From positions 1 through 49,613 of the IMG/VR virus record IMGVR_UViG_3300010401_000808: DNA of 49,613 nt. One strand, written 5' to 3'. Origin of the DNA: a virus. The position numbers and the translations under genes were made by a program. Below the pieces are notes generated by a model. The model ran no database searches, was not told where the DNA came from, and saw only the letters and a program-made list of their open reading frames with translations. Shown here piece after piece: positions 39,980 through 49,060 of this stretch (its first letter is position 1; every line of letters begins with the position of its first letter).

Positions 39980-41510
39980 TCCCTTTGATCATTCGGTTCA
40001 GGATCTGATCCTTCGGGAGGCCCGTGATGTGATGCGTGCGCTCTATAGCCTCGTTTATTTCCTGAATCATCGGCTTGCCCTTACTGCCCTTCAGTCCGGC
40101 CCAGGCGACTTCCTGGAAGTTGCTTGGGCTTTTCGCTTTCGCCTTCTTTGCGAACCTCGCGATCGCCGACTCATAAACGCCGTAGGAACCCTGAGGCGGC
40201 GCCGCCATCCCGGGGTCAAAGCCGCGGCTCATCTGCTCATCGATCGTCGAGAGTTCGGTGTGTCCCTGAAAATTGCCGGAGAAGTTGTGGCGCTTTGGCG
40301 TGCTCACGGGCAACCCTTCACCCTGGTTGATCACCCTGTCATACATCTTCATGTTGCCGGACGCGTAGCGTCCGCCGATCGGGAACGGCAAGTCATACGC
40401 ATTCTCTGGAATGGCCTCGCCTGCGGTGCGTTGAAAGTTTCCGTAGTGCGACATCACCAGGTTGTCTTTGGGGTTTGCCCCGCCGGTCGTCGCGGCCATG
40501 GCATCGGCGAAGTTTTTCTTGAACGCAGCCCGCCCCTGCTTCGCTCCCAGCGTCCTCACATACTCTGACTCCAGTTGTCCCATGGCATACCAGTCGTGCG
40601 CCAGCGGGTCCGCTTTCGCTGCATGGAAGGCGCCGATCAACCGCTTCTCGGCCTCTCTGGAACCCGCCAGGGCTGCATATTTGGCCTCAGTCGACGCCTT
40701 CGCCGGCCGCACCGATTCGAGCGTCGTTTCGGTCAGCGGATAATTCGCGGGGTCTACGTGAAACCGTCTCGAGACGTCGAAGTAGGGTGTGTATTCCCCT
40801 GCGTCGATCACCTGCTGCGAGGCCAGCCGCACCTTCTGAACCGCCAGCGATTCAGGTGATGCCCCTTTCCCTTTCCCCCACTTCTTCGTTTCCGGGTAAT
40901 ACGTTGGTACCGGCTCGCCATTGACTGGATATCGCGCTTGGAATGCCGTCCGGGGCGTGATCGCCTCGAGTTCGGCTTTGGCCTTCTCGAGTTTCATCAT
41001 CAAAGGAGACATGCCCGCCGCGCTCTGCAGTTTTGCCGCGTTGCTGGCGGCCTTTAACACATCGGATTCCACCGCTGCGAATGGGTCCGCAGGCCCACCC
41101 ACCACTTCATTAGGATCCTGAGGGTTCCATCGTGTCTCGTATCCCTTGTCCGGCAATTGCGGCGGGATGAGCTCGCCCGTCCTTGGATCTTTGAGCTCGC
41201 CCAACGACATGCGCTGCGCGCCGAAGTCCGCGTCCAGGCCGAAGACTCGGCCTAAACCACTTCGAACCAGATCCCCAGCATCGGCAAGCACGGTGGGAAG
41301 GTCTGTCGTTGCCGGATACTGCGACACGTCCGGATGCGGCACCGTGCCCATCGGCGCCGGCGTCCGCGTCAGAGACTGAGGAAATTGTGACAAGGGGTCT
41401 GCCGGCGCCTGAGGTGCCGGTGACGGTGTCCGCATCAGCGATGCAATTGCGCGCGCAGCGACCCCACGCTGCAGATCGTACCGTTTCTGGGCCTCGGACT
41501 GTTGAGGCAC
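39909..41510 (-). CDS. Virion-associated protein of unknown function (533 aa)
   Basis: Pro/Ala-rich start, then a long mixed domain (ITPRTAFQARYPVNGEPVPTYYPETKKWGKGKGASPESLAVQKVRLAS, HDWYAMGQLESEYVRTLGA, DNLVMSHYGNFQRTAGEAIPENAYDLPFPIGGRYASGNM). The closing GTIPMFGLAGAAYLSQG is hydrophobic. It follows the portal gene by one base. Related proteins occur in other phage and phage-like clusters, but I know no function. Confidence 0.6.
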   Translation of the reverse strand: MPQQSEAQKRYDLQRGVAARAIASLMRTPSPAPQAPADPLSQFPQSLTRTPAPMGTVPHPDVSQYPATTDLPTVLADAGDLVRSGLGRVFGLDADFGAQRMSLGELKDPRTGELIPPQLPDKGYETRWNPQDPNEVVGGPADPFAAVESDVLKAASNAAKLQSAAGMSPLMMKLEKAKAELEAITPRTAFQARYPVNGEPVPTYYPETKKWGKGKGASPESLAVQKVRLASQQVIDAGEYTPYFDVSRRFHVDPANYPLTETTLESVRPAKASTEAKYAALAGSREAEKRLIGAFHAAKADPLAHDWYAMGQLESEYVRTLGAKQGRAAFKKNFADAMAATTGGANPKDNLVMSHYGNFQRTAGEAIPENAYDLPFPIGGRYASGNMKMYDRVINQGEGLPVSTPKRHNFSGNFQGHTELSTIDEQMSRGFDPGMAAPPQGSYGVYESAIARFAKKAKAKSPSNFQEVAWAGLKGSKGKPMIQEINEAIERTHHITGLPKDQILNRMIKGTIPMFGLAGAAYLSQGEPASADQ

Positions 41511-41511
41511 G

Positions 41512-43917
41512 TTAGGCCTCCGGCGGTGCGGGCGCTGCGGCTTCCGCCTGCGTCTGCGAGGCTAGCGCATCCTGGGAGGCTGCGTCCTGCTGCTCCATCG
41601 TTTGATCGTGGCCCTGTGCCCCTGCCTCGAGGTTTTGGTCATGGCCCTGTGCAGACGCCTCGAGTGCCTGCGAGTGGTCCTGGGCGCTCTGCTGCGCAGT
41701 CTGATCCGCTCCGGCCTGCTGCTCCGTCATTGTCTGACGGTGCGCAAGGTCGGCAATCTGCTCGCCGGCAATCTGCTCGGACAGGTGCAGGTTCTCCGCG
41801 CTGGTGAGTTCCTCGTGGATGATCACGCCCTTCGCCGCCGCGCCAATTCGTGCGATAAGAACGCCGGCTTCTATCCCGAACTTCTTCACTTCCGCCTCGA
41901 CCGCTGCGATCTTTTCCTTGCTCTCGAGGTCTGCGGTCTTGGCCTCCTCGCGCTTCAGGAGATCCTGCACCACTCCCACGAGCTCCTTGTTCTGTTGCTG
42001 TATCTTCCCCATCTGCTGCTTGACCTGTGGGGGAATGTCGGGCTGCCCGTCTGGATTCTGGAACTCCGGAAGCGTCACACGCTCGGCCATCTGCTCGGCA
42101 TACGTGCCCAAATCTTTTCCGCGCCATTTGATAGCGAGGTCGACGACGCGAGGGCCGAACCGCTCGTCTTTCACGAGGCCGTCGACAAAGTCCGAGGCGT
42201 TATCGAGCTGCGTGTCCTCTGTGGGCCCGGTGAAGACCACAACCTCATGCCAGGCGTCCGTCATCGGCTCGCCGGTTTTCGGATCCCGCGGAGAATACCG
42301 GTGCTCCACCGGCTGCCCCGACTTCGGGTCGTTATGGACCGCGTTGATTCGCACGACGTTGTGCTTGCCCTGGAGGTCGACCGTGCCGACTTCCCGATCG
42401 GTGTCTTCGATCTTGTCGAGCAGGTAATTGACCTCGCGCAACACCGCGCGAATCGTCACTTTTGCATTGGCTTCGAAGTGGTAGTTGCCCACATCAGACT
42501 GCGACTTGAGTGCCTTGATGCCGCTCGTCGTTTTGATGTTCGTATCATCATTGACCGTAAAGCCGTGGCTTCCGATCGCGGACTGGATCGCACGCCGGTA
42601 GGATTCCGACATGACCTCCATCGGCTCAATCTGCGGATTGAAGTCGGTCCGCTGCGGTAACGGGAGCACGCCGCCGACGCCGTCTGGCATCGCGACCACT
42701 TCGGCAGTCGCCGTCGCAATCTTGTTGATGTTGGGCCAGTCGGTCGAGGTGTTGAATTGTCCCTGGTAGCCCAGATAGATGGCCTTGGGGACCATGTTGG
42801 CCGTTTCAACCTGATTGGTTTTCGCAGAGTCGAAGCCGCGCTGCCCGTCGATCGCCATCCGGATCTGCGATTCCAGGATCCGCTCAGTCACACCGTTCTT
42901 GCGGATGTATTTTTCTTTCCCGAGCAACGGGAAGATGGGAATGCGGGATCCGGGCCAGTCGGTGCGCTCGAGAATTTCAATGCCGTTGGTGATGCACCGT
43001 TTGATCTTCTTCTGGATCGCGTCTTTTGTCTGCAGGATCCGCAGGCCCGCGCCGCCTTCATGTTCCAGGAAGCCGTCTTTCACTGTCCACCCGGGCCCGA
43101 GCTGGTCCTTGAAGATCTTTTGCGCCGGCTGGCCGTTACCACGTTCGACCCAGTAGATCCGCCGCTTGACGTTCTCGTAATACGAATACTTCGCAACCAT
43201 CACCGTCTGCCGGTCGACGTTTACCCAGCTGGGCGCCACCAGTTGGTGATTTATGTTGAAGTCGGTAACCGTGGCCTTCTCGCCGAACTGCTGCTTGAAC
43301 TCCGTCATCGGCATTGACCACACCGTGAAGCCGTCCGCCATATCACTCGAATCGGCCTCTCTGCAGTCGGGATCGTAGACCACGCAGTTAGGGTCCGCAT
43401 GGCGCACCATCTTGATCCGCTGGTCGATCGAGTCCCAGGCAATATCCTCGGTCTCGAGGGTGATCACACCGTAACCACGCTCGGCCGCGCAGCGCAGGGC
43501 GGTCTCGTAGACCGTCATCGCATCAGATTCGTATTCAATCCCCCGTATCCTGTCGCCGCGGAGCGTCGCGGTCTTGCTTGTTGCCCCGTAGCCCTTGGGC
43601 TCCACCTTCACGCCGATCGGGTTCAACCGGAATTGGTTGGTCAGCGTATTGGGATACTGGTTCAGCTGATCCAGATGGATACACGGCCGCTTCGCCTTCT
43701 TGCGTGCTGCGCGTTCCTTCGGATCCCAGGGGCCGTTCGGACCGAGGGCCGCCATGTCGAGGTCGCCGGCATCGCCGATCGCTTTCCAGCCCTGGACCAT
43801 GTAGTCCCAACGCGTGCGGATCTGCTTCAGCAGCTTCTCGTCGGCCGATCCGGGCTTGGTGTCCCCTCCTCCGTTGGAGCCCGCCTGCGCGGGATTGTGT
43901 GTTGTCGGTGAAGGCAT
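41512..43917 (-). CDS. P22-type portal protein
   Basis: 801 aa. RPCIHLDQLNQYPNTLTNQFRLNPIGVKVEP, RGDRIRGIEYESDAMTVYETALRCAAERGYGVITLETE, FGSHGF-like IGSHGFTVNDDTNIKTTSGIKALKSQSDVG and VVRINAVHNDPKSGQPVEHRYSPRDPKTG are portal family segments. The portal forms the dodecameric DNA gate of the head. The C-terminus carries imperfect repeats (ASAQGHDQNLEAGAQGHDQTME), probably an extended helical barrel. Confidence 0.9.
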   Translation of the reverse strand: MPSPTTHNPAQAGSNGGGDTKPGSADEKLLKQIRTRWDYMVQGWKAIGDAGDLDMAALGPNGPWDPKERAARKKAKRPCIHLDQLNQYPNTLTNQFRLNPIGVKVEPKGYGATSKTATLRGDRIRGIEYESDAMTVYETALRCAAERGYGVITLETEDIAWDSIDQRIKMVRHADPNCVVYDPDCREADSSDMADGFTVWSMPMTEFKQQFGEKATVTDFNINHQLVAPSWVNVDRQTVMVAKYSYYENVKRRIYWVERGNGQPAQKIFKDQLGPGWTVKDGFLEHEGGAGLRILQTKDAIQKKIKRCITNGIEILERTDWPGSRIPIFPLLGKEKYIRKNGVTERILESQIRMAIDGQRGFDSAKTNQVETANMVPKAIYLGYQGQFNTSTDWPNINKIATATAEVVAMPDGVGGVLPLPQRTDFNPQIEPMEVMSESYRRAIQSAIGSHGFTVNDDTNIKTTSGIKALKSQSDVGNYHFEANAKVTIRAVLREVNYLLDKIEDTDREVGTVDLQGKHNVVRINAVHNDPKSGQPVEHRYSPRDPKTGEPMTDAWHEVVVFTGPTEDTQLDNASDFVDGLVKDERFGPRVVDLAIKWRGKDLGTYAEQMAERVTLPEFQNPDGQPDIPPQVKQQMGKIQQQNKELVGVVQDLLKREEAKTADLESKEKIAAVEAEVKKFGIEAGVLIARIGAAAKGVIIHEELTSAENLHLSEQIAGEQIADLAHRQTMTEQQAGADQTAQQSAQDHSQALEASAQGHDQNLEAGAQGHDQTMEQQDAASQDALASQTQAEAAAPAPPEA

Positions 43918-44112
43918 TTAGGTTTCGCGGGGTTTGAGCGTGAACGGCTTCTTGAGGAGCGACTGGACAGCGGCGTACATTTCCGCGCGCACCTCATCGG
44001 GAAACAACTCCATGCACGCATCGAAGTGTTGCTGATCCTGGATCTCGCCTGCTTTTGCAAGGAAGAGGGATCGGGACTCGTCGAGTGTGCGCACTCGGGG
44101 TTGACGCGTCAT
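43918..44112 (-). CDS. Small late protein between terminase and portal
   Basis: 64 aa from the ATG at 44112 (ATGA overlap). RTLDESRSLFLAKAGEIQDQQHFDACMELFPDEVRAEMY: helical. Genes of this size often lie here in phage clusters. No family assigned. Confidence 0.55.
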   Translation of the reverse strand: MTRQPRVRTLDESRSLFLAKAGEIQDQQHFDACMELFPDEVRAEMYAAVQSLLKKPFTLKPRET

Positions 44113-44342
44113 CGGATCGAGGCCGTTGTGGTCTGGACAACATAAAAGCGCGCGGAGCAGTAACCGCAGTGGGTCTTCTGCTTCAGCAGTTCGGATTGGC
44201 ACTTGCGGCAATTCTTCGGGAGCTGCGCGCGGTAGCGGACCGGGGCCGTGCGTTTCCTCATTGAAGGTTTCGTGGCCGCGGCTACCACCTTGTCTTGTCG
44301 GAGTTGCACCCTGCCGCCGCTAGTCGCCACGTTCATGACCAT
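44109..44342 (-). CDS. Zinc-ribbon protein between terminase and portal
   Basis: 77 aa, or 75 from the ATG at 44336. Basic N-terminus, then CRKCQSELLKQKTHCGYCSARFY, a four-Cys ribbon. It starts within the end of the terminase gene. Confidence 0.6.
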   Translation of the reverse strand: MVMNVATSGGRVQLRQDKVVAAATKPSMRKRTAPVRYRAQLPKNCRKCQSELLKQKTHCGYCSARFYVVQTTTASIR

Positions 44343-45754
44343 TCCGTAACCTCAGCCTTCACTCGTTCCATCGTTTTCGGTTTTGCTTTCATTCGCGCAC
44401 GCCCAGAGGGCTGGCACAGGTACCGCATGTCGTCCATCAGGTGGTCGTCGATCTTGTTGATGTTGCCGTCCTCATCTCTCGAGTACTTGTTGAACTCTTT
44501 CCACCAGCTCTGCAGCGAGGCAAAGACTTTGAGGCGCCCCGAGATCATCAGCTCCCACACCAGCTGAAGGCCTGCCTCGACGGCATTGTTGGCTGGGTTC
44601 AGGTCGAGACCGAGATCCCGGTAAACCTTCATCAGCTGCTGGCCGTCCTGCTGGGAACGTCCACGGGCTGCTGGATCGATCACGCCGGCTATCCATTCGC
44701 CGCGGGCTTTGATCGCCCGTGCGTGCTCCGAGGGTTCGGCTTTCGCCAGATAGTGCTCGCTGAATAAATGAATGACGCTGGGCTTTGTGTCTGGATCTTC
44801 AGCGCCCCACAGTGCCGCTGTGCGATTCCATCCCACATCGAGCGCGTAACCGATCTTCCAATGTGGCGGGATGGCGAACGGGCTTTCTTTGATGTCGTCT
44901 TCCGGGATCGGATAGATGGCGCCCTGGCCCCGGGTCGGAATGCCTTTCGATCGCGCATCGCGCTGGTAGGGCAGGATCGAGGCCCACAGCGTGGCCTTCT
45001 CGGCGCCGTCCAGATGCGGCGCATCGTCCCAGGTCGCGTTGACGTAATAGCGGTTTGCTGCAGCGCGTTGCTCTTCGTCGAGAAACCCTTCGACAACTTC
45101 GGTCCGGCCTTCCAGGGGCGTGAAGGTCAGGATCATCCGGCCCTTGGTTGTCATCAACCGCATGCGCGCGGCGGTGTACAACTTTGAGCCTGGCTCTTCA
45201 TCAAGCCAGATGAAGTCGATCTCGTCGGAATCGAAGGCTTCCCAGCCTTGCTCGTAGGATTTCAGGACGACGCGGGATTCACCGCCGAACACGTTCTTGA
45301 TGTAGCAGGCGCCGATGGCCTCTGGTACGCCCACCTTCATCGTCTTGGCGCCGATCGCGTCGTAGGGCAGCATGCCGGTGCCGATCGCGTTGTAGGGTCC
45401 AAACAGTTTCGACTGGATGACCTCTTTGACTTTCTGCGAGGTCTCGCCGGCCGCCCAAATCTTGATCGGCCGGTTGAATCGGTACCCTGTCCACCAATCC
45501 GGATAGCGGCCTGTCGCGTGGCAGGTCAGCTCGTAGGAGCCCGCGTCGGTCTTGCCGATGCGGTTGGCCGCCATGAAACAGCGTTCTTCATGTGTGAGGC
45601 CGGCGCCGAAGAATTCCAGGTGCTTGACGTAGCCGGCCCGCGCCAGGGGACCGTCATCGGGAAACCAGCGGGAGAACTTATCTCGAGACTGGAGGCGTAT
45701 TGCTGCCTCGACGTCTTGCAACGTCAGCGGCAGCTCGAGCTCGGAGTCGATCAC
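44333..45754 (-). CDS. terL: Large terminase subunit (TerL)
   Basis: 473 aa. ATPase part: Walker A in FMAANRIGKTDAGSYE, Walker B in IDFIWLDEEPG. Nuclease part: YALDVGWNRTAA, GVIDPAARGRSQQDG and NKIDDHLMDDMRYL supply the acidic residues of the RNase-H-like site. It packages DNA into the prohead. Its start overlaps the small-terminase gene by 77 bases. Confidence 0.95.
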   Translation of the reverse strand: MIDSELELPLTLQDVEAAIRLQSRDKFSRWFPDDGPLARAGYVKHLEFFGAGLTHEERCFMAANRIGKTDAGSYELTCHATGRYPDWWTGYRFNRPIKIWAAGETSQKVKEVIQSKLFGPYNAIGTGMLPYDAIGAKTMKVGVPEAIGACYIKNVFGGESRVVLKSYEQGWEAFDSDEIDFIWLDEEPGSKLYTAARMRLMTTKGRMILTFTPLEGRTEVVEGFLDEEQRAAANRYYVNATWDDAPHLDGAEKATLWASILPYQRDARSKGIPTRGQGAIYPIPEDDIKESPFAIPPHWKIGYALDVGWNRTAALWGAEDPDTKPSVIHLFSEHYLAKAEPSEHARAIKARGEWIAGVIDPAARGRSQQDGQQLMKVYRDLGLDLNPANNAVEAGLQLVWELMISGRLKVFASLQSWWKEFNKYSRDEDGNINKIDDHLMDDMRYLCQPSGRARMKAKPKTMERVKAEVTEWS

Positions 45755-46388
45755 GGAGTTCGATTAGTTCCTCGGGTTTGAAAAGCTCGGACAGCGAAAC
45801 GGCTTCGGGTGTGACGTGTTCGACCGTCTGCTTGGGGGCTTCGAATGCTTTTACCCCGATGTGCAGGCCTGCGAGTTCGGCAATCTTCTCGCGGCTCATG
45901 TATTTGGTTTTGGTGACGGTCGCGACGGCGTCCCAAACGGGAAGCTTCCCGTCGTGCGAGCGCTCCTTCGCTACTTCGACCTCGAGGCCGCGGAGCTGCT
46001 GGCGCCAGATGAGCGGCCATTCGTGGATCGGCTTGTAGGCGCCTCGAGTGCGGCTTTCGACGACGACTGCCACCTTGGTGAGTGTTGCCGGCTCCAGGAT
46101 TTTCCCGGGAACGTCCTCTTTTTCGATAATGTCGCCAATATCGGACTTCAGAATCTCCGCGAAGTAGGAGAGCAGCCAGGCCGCATCGATGCGGGAGACC
46201 TCCGCCTTGTTAACACGCAACTCACAAATTCGAGCAGAAACCGAACAATTCTTAACAAGACGGGCGGCGCCGGCGCTCGCTGTGGCGGCGGAATAACCGG
46301 CGGCGATGAAGGCGTCCATCTGCGGAACACCGTCGGCAACTTGCCGGGAGAAAAGCTCGTGCCGGGGGTTCTGGAGGATCCCGCTCAA
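45678..46388 (-). CDS. terS: Small terminase subunit (TerS)
   Basis: 236 aa. RHELFSRQVADGVPQMDAFIAAGYSAATASAGAARLVKNCSVSARICELRV is the DNA-recognition helix region of terminase small subunits (terminase_2-like). The C-terminal half includes IAELAGLHIGVKAFEAPKQTVEHVTP, also typical. It selects the phage DNA for TerL. Confidence 0.85.
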   Translation of the reverse strand: MSGILQNPRHELFSRQVADGVPQMDAFIAAGYSAATASAGAARLVKNCSVSARICELRVNKAEVSRIDAAWLLSYFAEILKSDIGDIIEKEDVPGKILEPATLTKVAVVVESRTRGAYKPIHEWPLIWRQQLRGLEVEVAKERSHDGKLPVWDAVATVTKTKYMSREKIAELAGLHIGVKAFEAPKQTVEHVTPEAVSLSELFKPEELIELRDRLRARAAADVARRRGSNTPPVSR

Positions 46389-46729
46389 GCTGCAGTTTTC
46401 TCGCCCAGCTCCACCGCAAACGCAGCGTTGACCTTGACGTTGAGCGTCGGGACGTCGGTGTGTCCGAACTTCGCTTCGATCTGCGCCAGACGCTTACTGG
46501 CGCGGACTTTCCCGAGAGTGCGCCTCAGGAGGCGCTGCAGCGGCGCCAGGTAATCCTTCACGGTCCTGTGTTGGTTACCGAGCGTGAGGATGTAGGGCAG
46601 GTCTGCAGGCGAGGTCTCCCCCTCCTGCAGCGAGAGAAGCAGGCCAGGGCGCAGCTCTTCCATGCGCTTCGTGGCAGTAGCGGCTTGGGCGTGCAGCTCG
46701 AGGAATTCGATGACATTTGCTCTGTTCAT
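46385..46729 (-). CDS. First gene of the late operon, unknown function
   Basis: 114 aa from the ATG at 46729; the frame is open to a GTG at 46756 inside the palindromes. Helical, basic: IEFLELHAQAATATKRMEELRPGLLLSLQEGETSPADLPYILTLGNQHRTVKDYLAPLQRLLRR. ATGA overlap with TerS. No family recognised. Confidence 0.6.
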   Translation of the reverse strand: MNRANVIEFLELHAQAATATKRMEELRPGLLLSLQEGETSPADLPYILTLGNQHRTVKDYLAPLQRLLRRTLGKVRASKRLAQIEAKFGHTDVPTLNVKVNAAFAVELGEKTAA

Positions 46730-46743
46730 AGGGTTAACAAAAG

Positions 46744-46768
46744 AGTGTTTGAACACTATTGGTAATAG
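46744..46768 (-). promoter_or_regulatory. Two overlapping palindromes at the start of the late operon
   Basis: AGTGTTTGAACACT (46744-46757) and CTATTGGTAATAG (46756-46768) lie just upstream of the first late gene. They are probably binding sites for a late regulator or repressor. On the minus strand the second contains an AT-rich TATTACC that could serve as -10; no -35 is obvious. Confidence 0.5.
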
Positions 46769-46855
46769 TCTGTGGTTTCAGGGGGTCCTTGTGAGGAGGG
46801 GTGGCGCTAAGTCCTTTGCTTCGTTTTGAGGGGGCCGGGAATCCTTACCTCATGC

Positions 46856-46878
46856 TGATATAGTGTCCAGAATGGACA
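46856..46878 (+). promoter_or_regulatory. Integrase promoter (extended -10) and start-codon palindrome
   Basis: TGATATAGT (46856-46864) is an extended -10. TGTCCAGAATGGACA (46864-46878) has perfect 6-bp arms and covers the start codon. RNA would begin at about the ATG, so a repressor on the palindrome would block transcription start. Confidence 0.6.
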
Positions 46879-47489
46879 AGAAACCGGCTAAACAGCTTCC
46901 TTACTCCCTCCTCGGGAAGGACGGACAACGGAAATACCTAATCCCTGAGGAGCGCGCACGCTTCATCAGGGCCTGTGAGGTCGCTGAGGATCTGACTGTG
47001 CGCACGTTCGGGCTGATGCTGGCCCACGGGGGGTGCAGGATCACAGAGGCGTTGGAGATGACGGCGGACCGTGTCGACTTCGCCGATGGGTCTGTGGTCT
47101 TTGAGAGCCTCAAGAAACGCGTGCGGGGCATTTTCCGCTCGGTGCCGGTACCGCCCGCCTTCCTGGATGCGCTGAACATGGTTCACGACGTGCGCATCAC
47201 GCAGCGGCGGAATGACCGCGGAAAGGGCGTCCATTTGTGGCCGTGGTCCAGGTCGACCGGTTGGGTCCGGATCCAGGAGTTGATGGCCGCCGCGAAGATT
47301 GAAGGGTTACAGGCGACACCGAAGGGCTTACGGCATGCGTTTGCAATCCACGCGATCGGCCGCAACGTGCCGCTTAACGTTGTCCAGGAGCTGCTGGGGC
47401 ATTCCGATATGAAGACGACGGCGATCTATGCCGCGTTCCAGGGGGCTGAGAAACGAAAGATCGTCGAGCGGATGTGGACGGACGATTAA
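46872..47489 (+). CDS. int: Short tyrosine recombinase (phage integrase, core only)
   Basis: 205 aa from the ATG at 46872, with a GTG at 46863 as an alternative start. Catalytic set: Arg in GGCRITEALEM, LRHAFAIHA (box II), GHSDMKTTAIY with the His and nucleophile Tyr. The first box II His is Lys (TPKGLRHAF), a known variant in some short recombinases. There is almost no N-terminal arm- or core-binding domain; full-length integrases are about 300-400 aa. Next to the late promoter and pointing away from it. It may be the enzyme that used the tRNA-Arg site, but this is not shown. Confidence 0.85.
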   Translation: MDKKPAKQLPYSLLGKDGQRKYLIPEERARFIRACEVAEDLTVRTFGLMLAHGGCRITEALEMTADRVDFADGSVVFESLKKRVRGIFRSVPVPPAFLDALNMVHDVRITQRRNDRGKGVHLWPWSRSTGWVRIQELMAAAKIEGLQATPKGLRHAFAIHAIGRNVPLNVVQELLGHSDMKTTAIYAAFQGAEKRKIVERMWTDD

Positions 47490-47698
47490 GCGGCCGGCTG
47501 AATCAAGATCACGTGCTCGCCGTGCACCAAAACGATCGGCGTTAGTTTCTGCGGTCTTTCAATCCCTCGACACTCGCCGGCGTCTCGGTATCCGTCATCG
47601 CCTCCGTGCTCGCCGGGTATTAACTTGTTGGTACAGTCCGCGCCCATCCCACACGTCCAGGAAACCAGAATCGTCCGCTCGGGTGGTGGTTTTGGCAT
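47486..47698 (-). CDS. Small Cys-containing protein, third gene of the right operon
   Basis: 70 aa: MPKPPPERTILVSWTCGMGADCTNKLIPGEHGGDDGYRD, then IVLVHGEHVILIQ. It starts six bases after the propeller gene and overlaps the convergent integrase end by 4 bases. No family recognised. Confidence 0.5.
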   Translation of the reverse strand: MPKPPPERTILVSWTCGMGADCTNKLIPGEHGGDDGYRDAGECRGIERPQKLTPIVLVHGEHVILIQPAA

Positions 47699-47704
47699 GG
47701 CATA

Positions 47705-48778
47705 TCAAATCGTTCCCAGGTACACATCGCCGCGGGAGTCGTACACGTAACGCGTGCCGTCCGGGCTTATCGACGCTTTAGGTTTGCCTTCGTAGGTTCG
47801 CGAGTCGGCGTTGTGTTTGCCGAGCGATCGCACACTGGATCCGTCAACGGCCACGACTAAGTTTTCGTTCGCGTACTGCACTTTGCTGTCGGGGTTGGTG
47901 GGGTCGTAGGTCGACACCAGGGCGAATACCGCGCGGTCGGGTAAGGAGATGTGAACCGCGAGCGACCAGTCGAGCGGGAGCAGGCAAGTTTGCTTCCCTG
48001 TCTTGAGGTCGATTTTGACGATGCCGTTTTCGCAGTTGGCCAGGGCTGCGTGCTTGTTTTCGCCGCTCGCGTCTGCTGAGTTGCACCAGACTGCGATCGG
48101 ATTGCCGTCGACGTCGCTGGAGACGTCCATATGTCCCAGGGCGGCCGCGATTCTGACGGCGTCGCCGAATCCATCCATGATCACGACGCCTGCTTTGTAG
48201 AGACCGACGACGGCGCGGTTGTCTGGTGAGAGGTAGAGGTTGTCGAAGGTTTCCTCGGGCACCTCATATCGATCGAGGATTCGGTCTGTACTGAATTCGT
48301 ATACAAAAACGTTACGGCCGCTTGCGAGCACGATGTGGTCGTCGTCTTCACTCAAATCCGATTCGCCCATGCCGTTGATTTGCGGCAGGTCAAATCGTTT
48401 CAGCGTTGTGATTTTGCCGGTGGCGCAGTCGTACTCGCGGATCTCGTTCGCCCACAGATAGCAGAAGGTGACGGACTTTGTTCTGCGCCAGCGCGGTTGC
48501 GAGGAGTGACTGATCTCTGCGGGCAGCATTCTGTAGAACCTGCTCTCGTCATCGGGATAGCCGTCGCCTGTGAAGTGGAGGCCGTAGCAGCCTGCGGGAT
48601 GCTGCAGCAGGATCAAGTGCCGGTCGGGATCTTCCGGGTACATCGTCGCGTACTCGTGCTGCAGGCCGGTTGCGATCTTTCGCACGCCGGGCGGTGTGGG
48701 TTGCGGTGGCGGTGCGGGCTTGAAGCGCGCCAGCTCGTCGACGGTCAGGATGTTTTTGATTCTATCGAGCAGGTCCAT
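47705..48778 (-). CDS. Beta-propeller (WD40/TolB-like) protein
   Basis: 357 aa. No signal peptide. Repeated four-stranded units with SPDNRAVVGLYKAGVVIMD, SEDDDHIVLASGRNVFVYEF, DLKTGKQTCLLPL and ISPDGTRYVYDSRGDVYLGTI suggest six to seven blades. Cytoplasmic or virion location is not clear. It forms an operon with 48779 and 47486; there is no hint of enzymatic activity. Confidence 0.6.
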   Translation of the reverse strand: MDLLDRIKNILTVDELARFKPAPPPQPTPPGVRKIATGLQHEYATMYPEDPDRHLILLQHPAGCYGLHFTGDGYPDDESRFYRMLPAEISHSSQPRWRRTKSVTFCYLWANEIREYDCATGKITTLKRFDLPQINGMGESDLSEDDDHIVLASGRNVFVYEFSTDRILDRYEVPEETFDNLYLSPDNRAVVGLYKAGVVIMDGFGDAVRIAAALGHMDVSSDVDGNPIAVWCNSADASGENKHAALANCENGIVKIDLKTGKQTCLLPLDWSLAVHISLPDRAVFALVSTYDPTNPDSKVQYANENLVVAVDGSSVRSLGKHNADSRTYEGKPKASISPDGTRYVYDSRGDVYLGTI

Positions 48779-49060
48779 TCAACAGCGTACTTCGCCAGGG
48801 CGGTGGCTCATCGTCACGCCGTGCTCGTCCTCAATGTCTGAGCCATTCCAGAACACTTTGCCGCCCCGGTGCTTCTGGATTTCAGCGTCGACGTTTTCCA
48901 GCTCGCGCTTCTGGATCACTTGCGCGGGTGTGAAAAAGTACAGCTCTCCATTGTCGAGGAAGGTGGCCCGGCCTTGTCGACACAACCGGCGCGCGCGGCG
49001 TTCATTCGTGTGCCCGGCGCTTCCGGGCGTCGCGTTCGCGATCCGAACCAGTTTCTTCAT
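48779..49060 (-). CDS. Hypothetical protein, first gene of the right operon
   Basis: 93 aa: MKKLVRIANATPGSAGHTNERRARRLCRQGRATFLDNGELYFFTPAQVIQKRELENVDAE. It ends directly at the propeller start. Basic, single domain, unknown. Confidence 0.55.
   Translation of the reverse strand: MKKLVRIANATPGSAGHTNERRARRLCRQGRATFLDNGELYFFTPAQVIQKRELENVDAEIQKHRGGKVFWNGSDIEDEHGVTMSHRPGEVRC

Noticed and set aside
17554-46729. Diversity-generating retroelement, as in BPP-1, whose capsid genes this phage resembles
   Set aside because: No reverse transcriptase with a YxDD motif and no template/variable repeat pair could be seen among the fibre genes.
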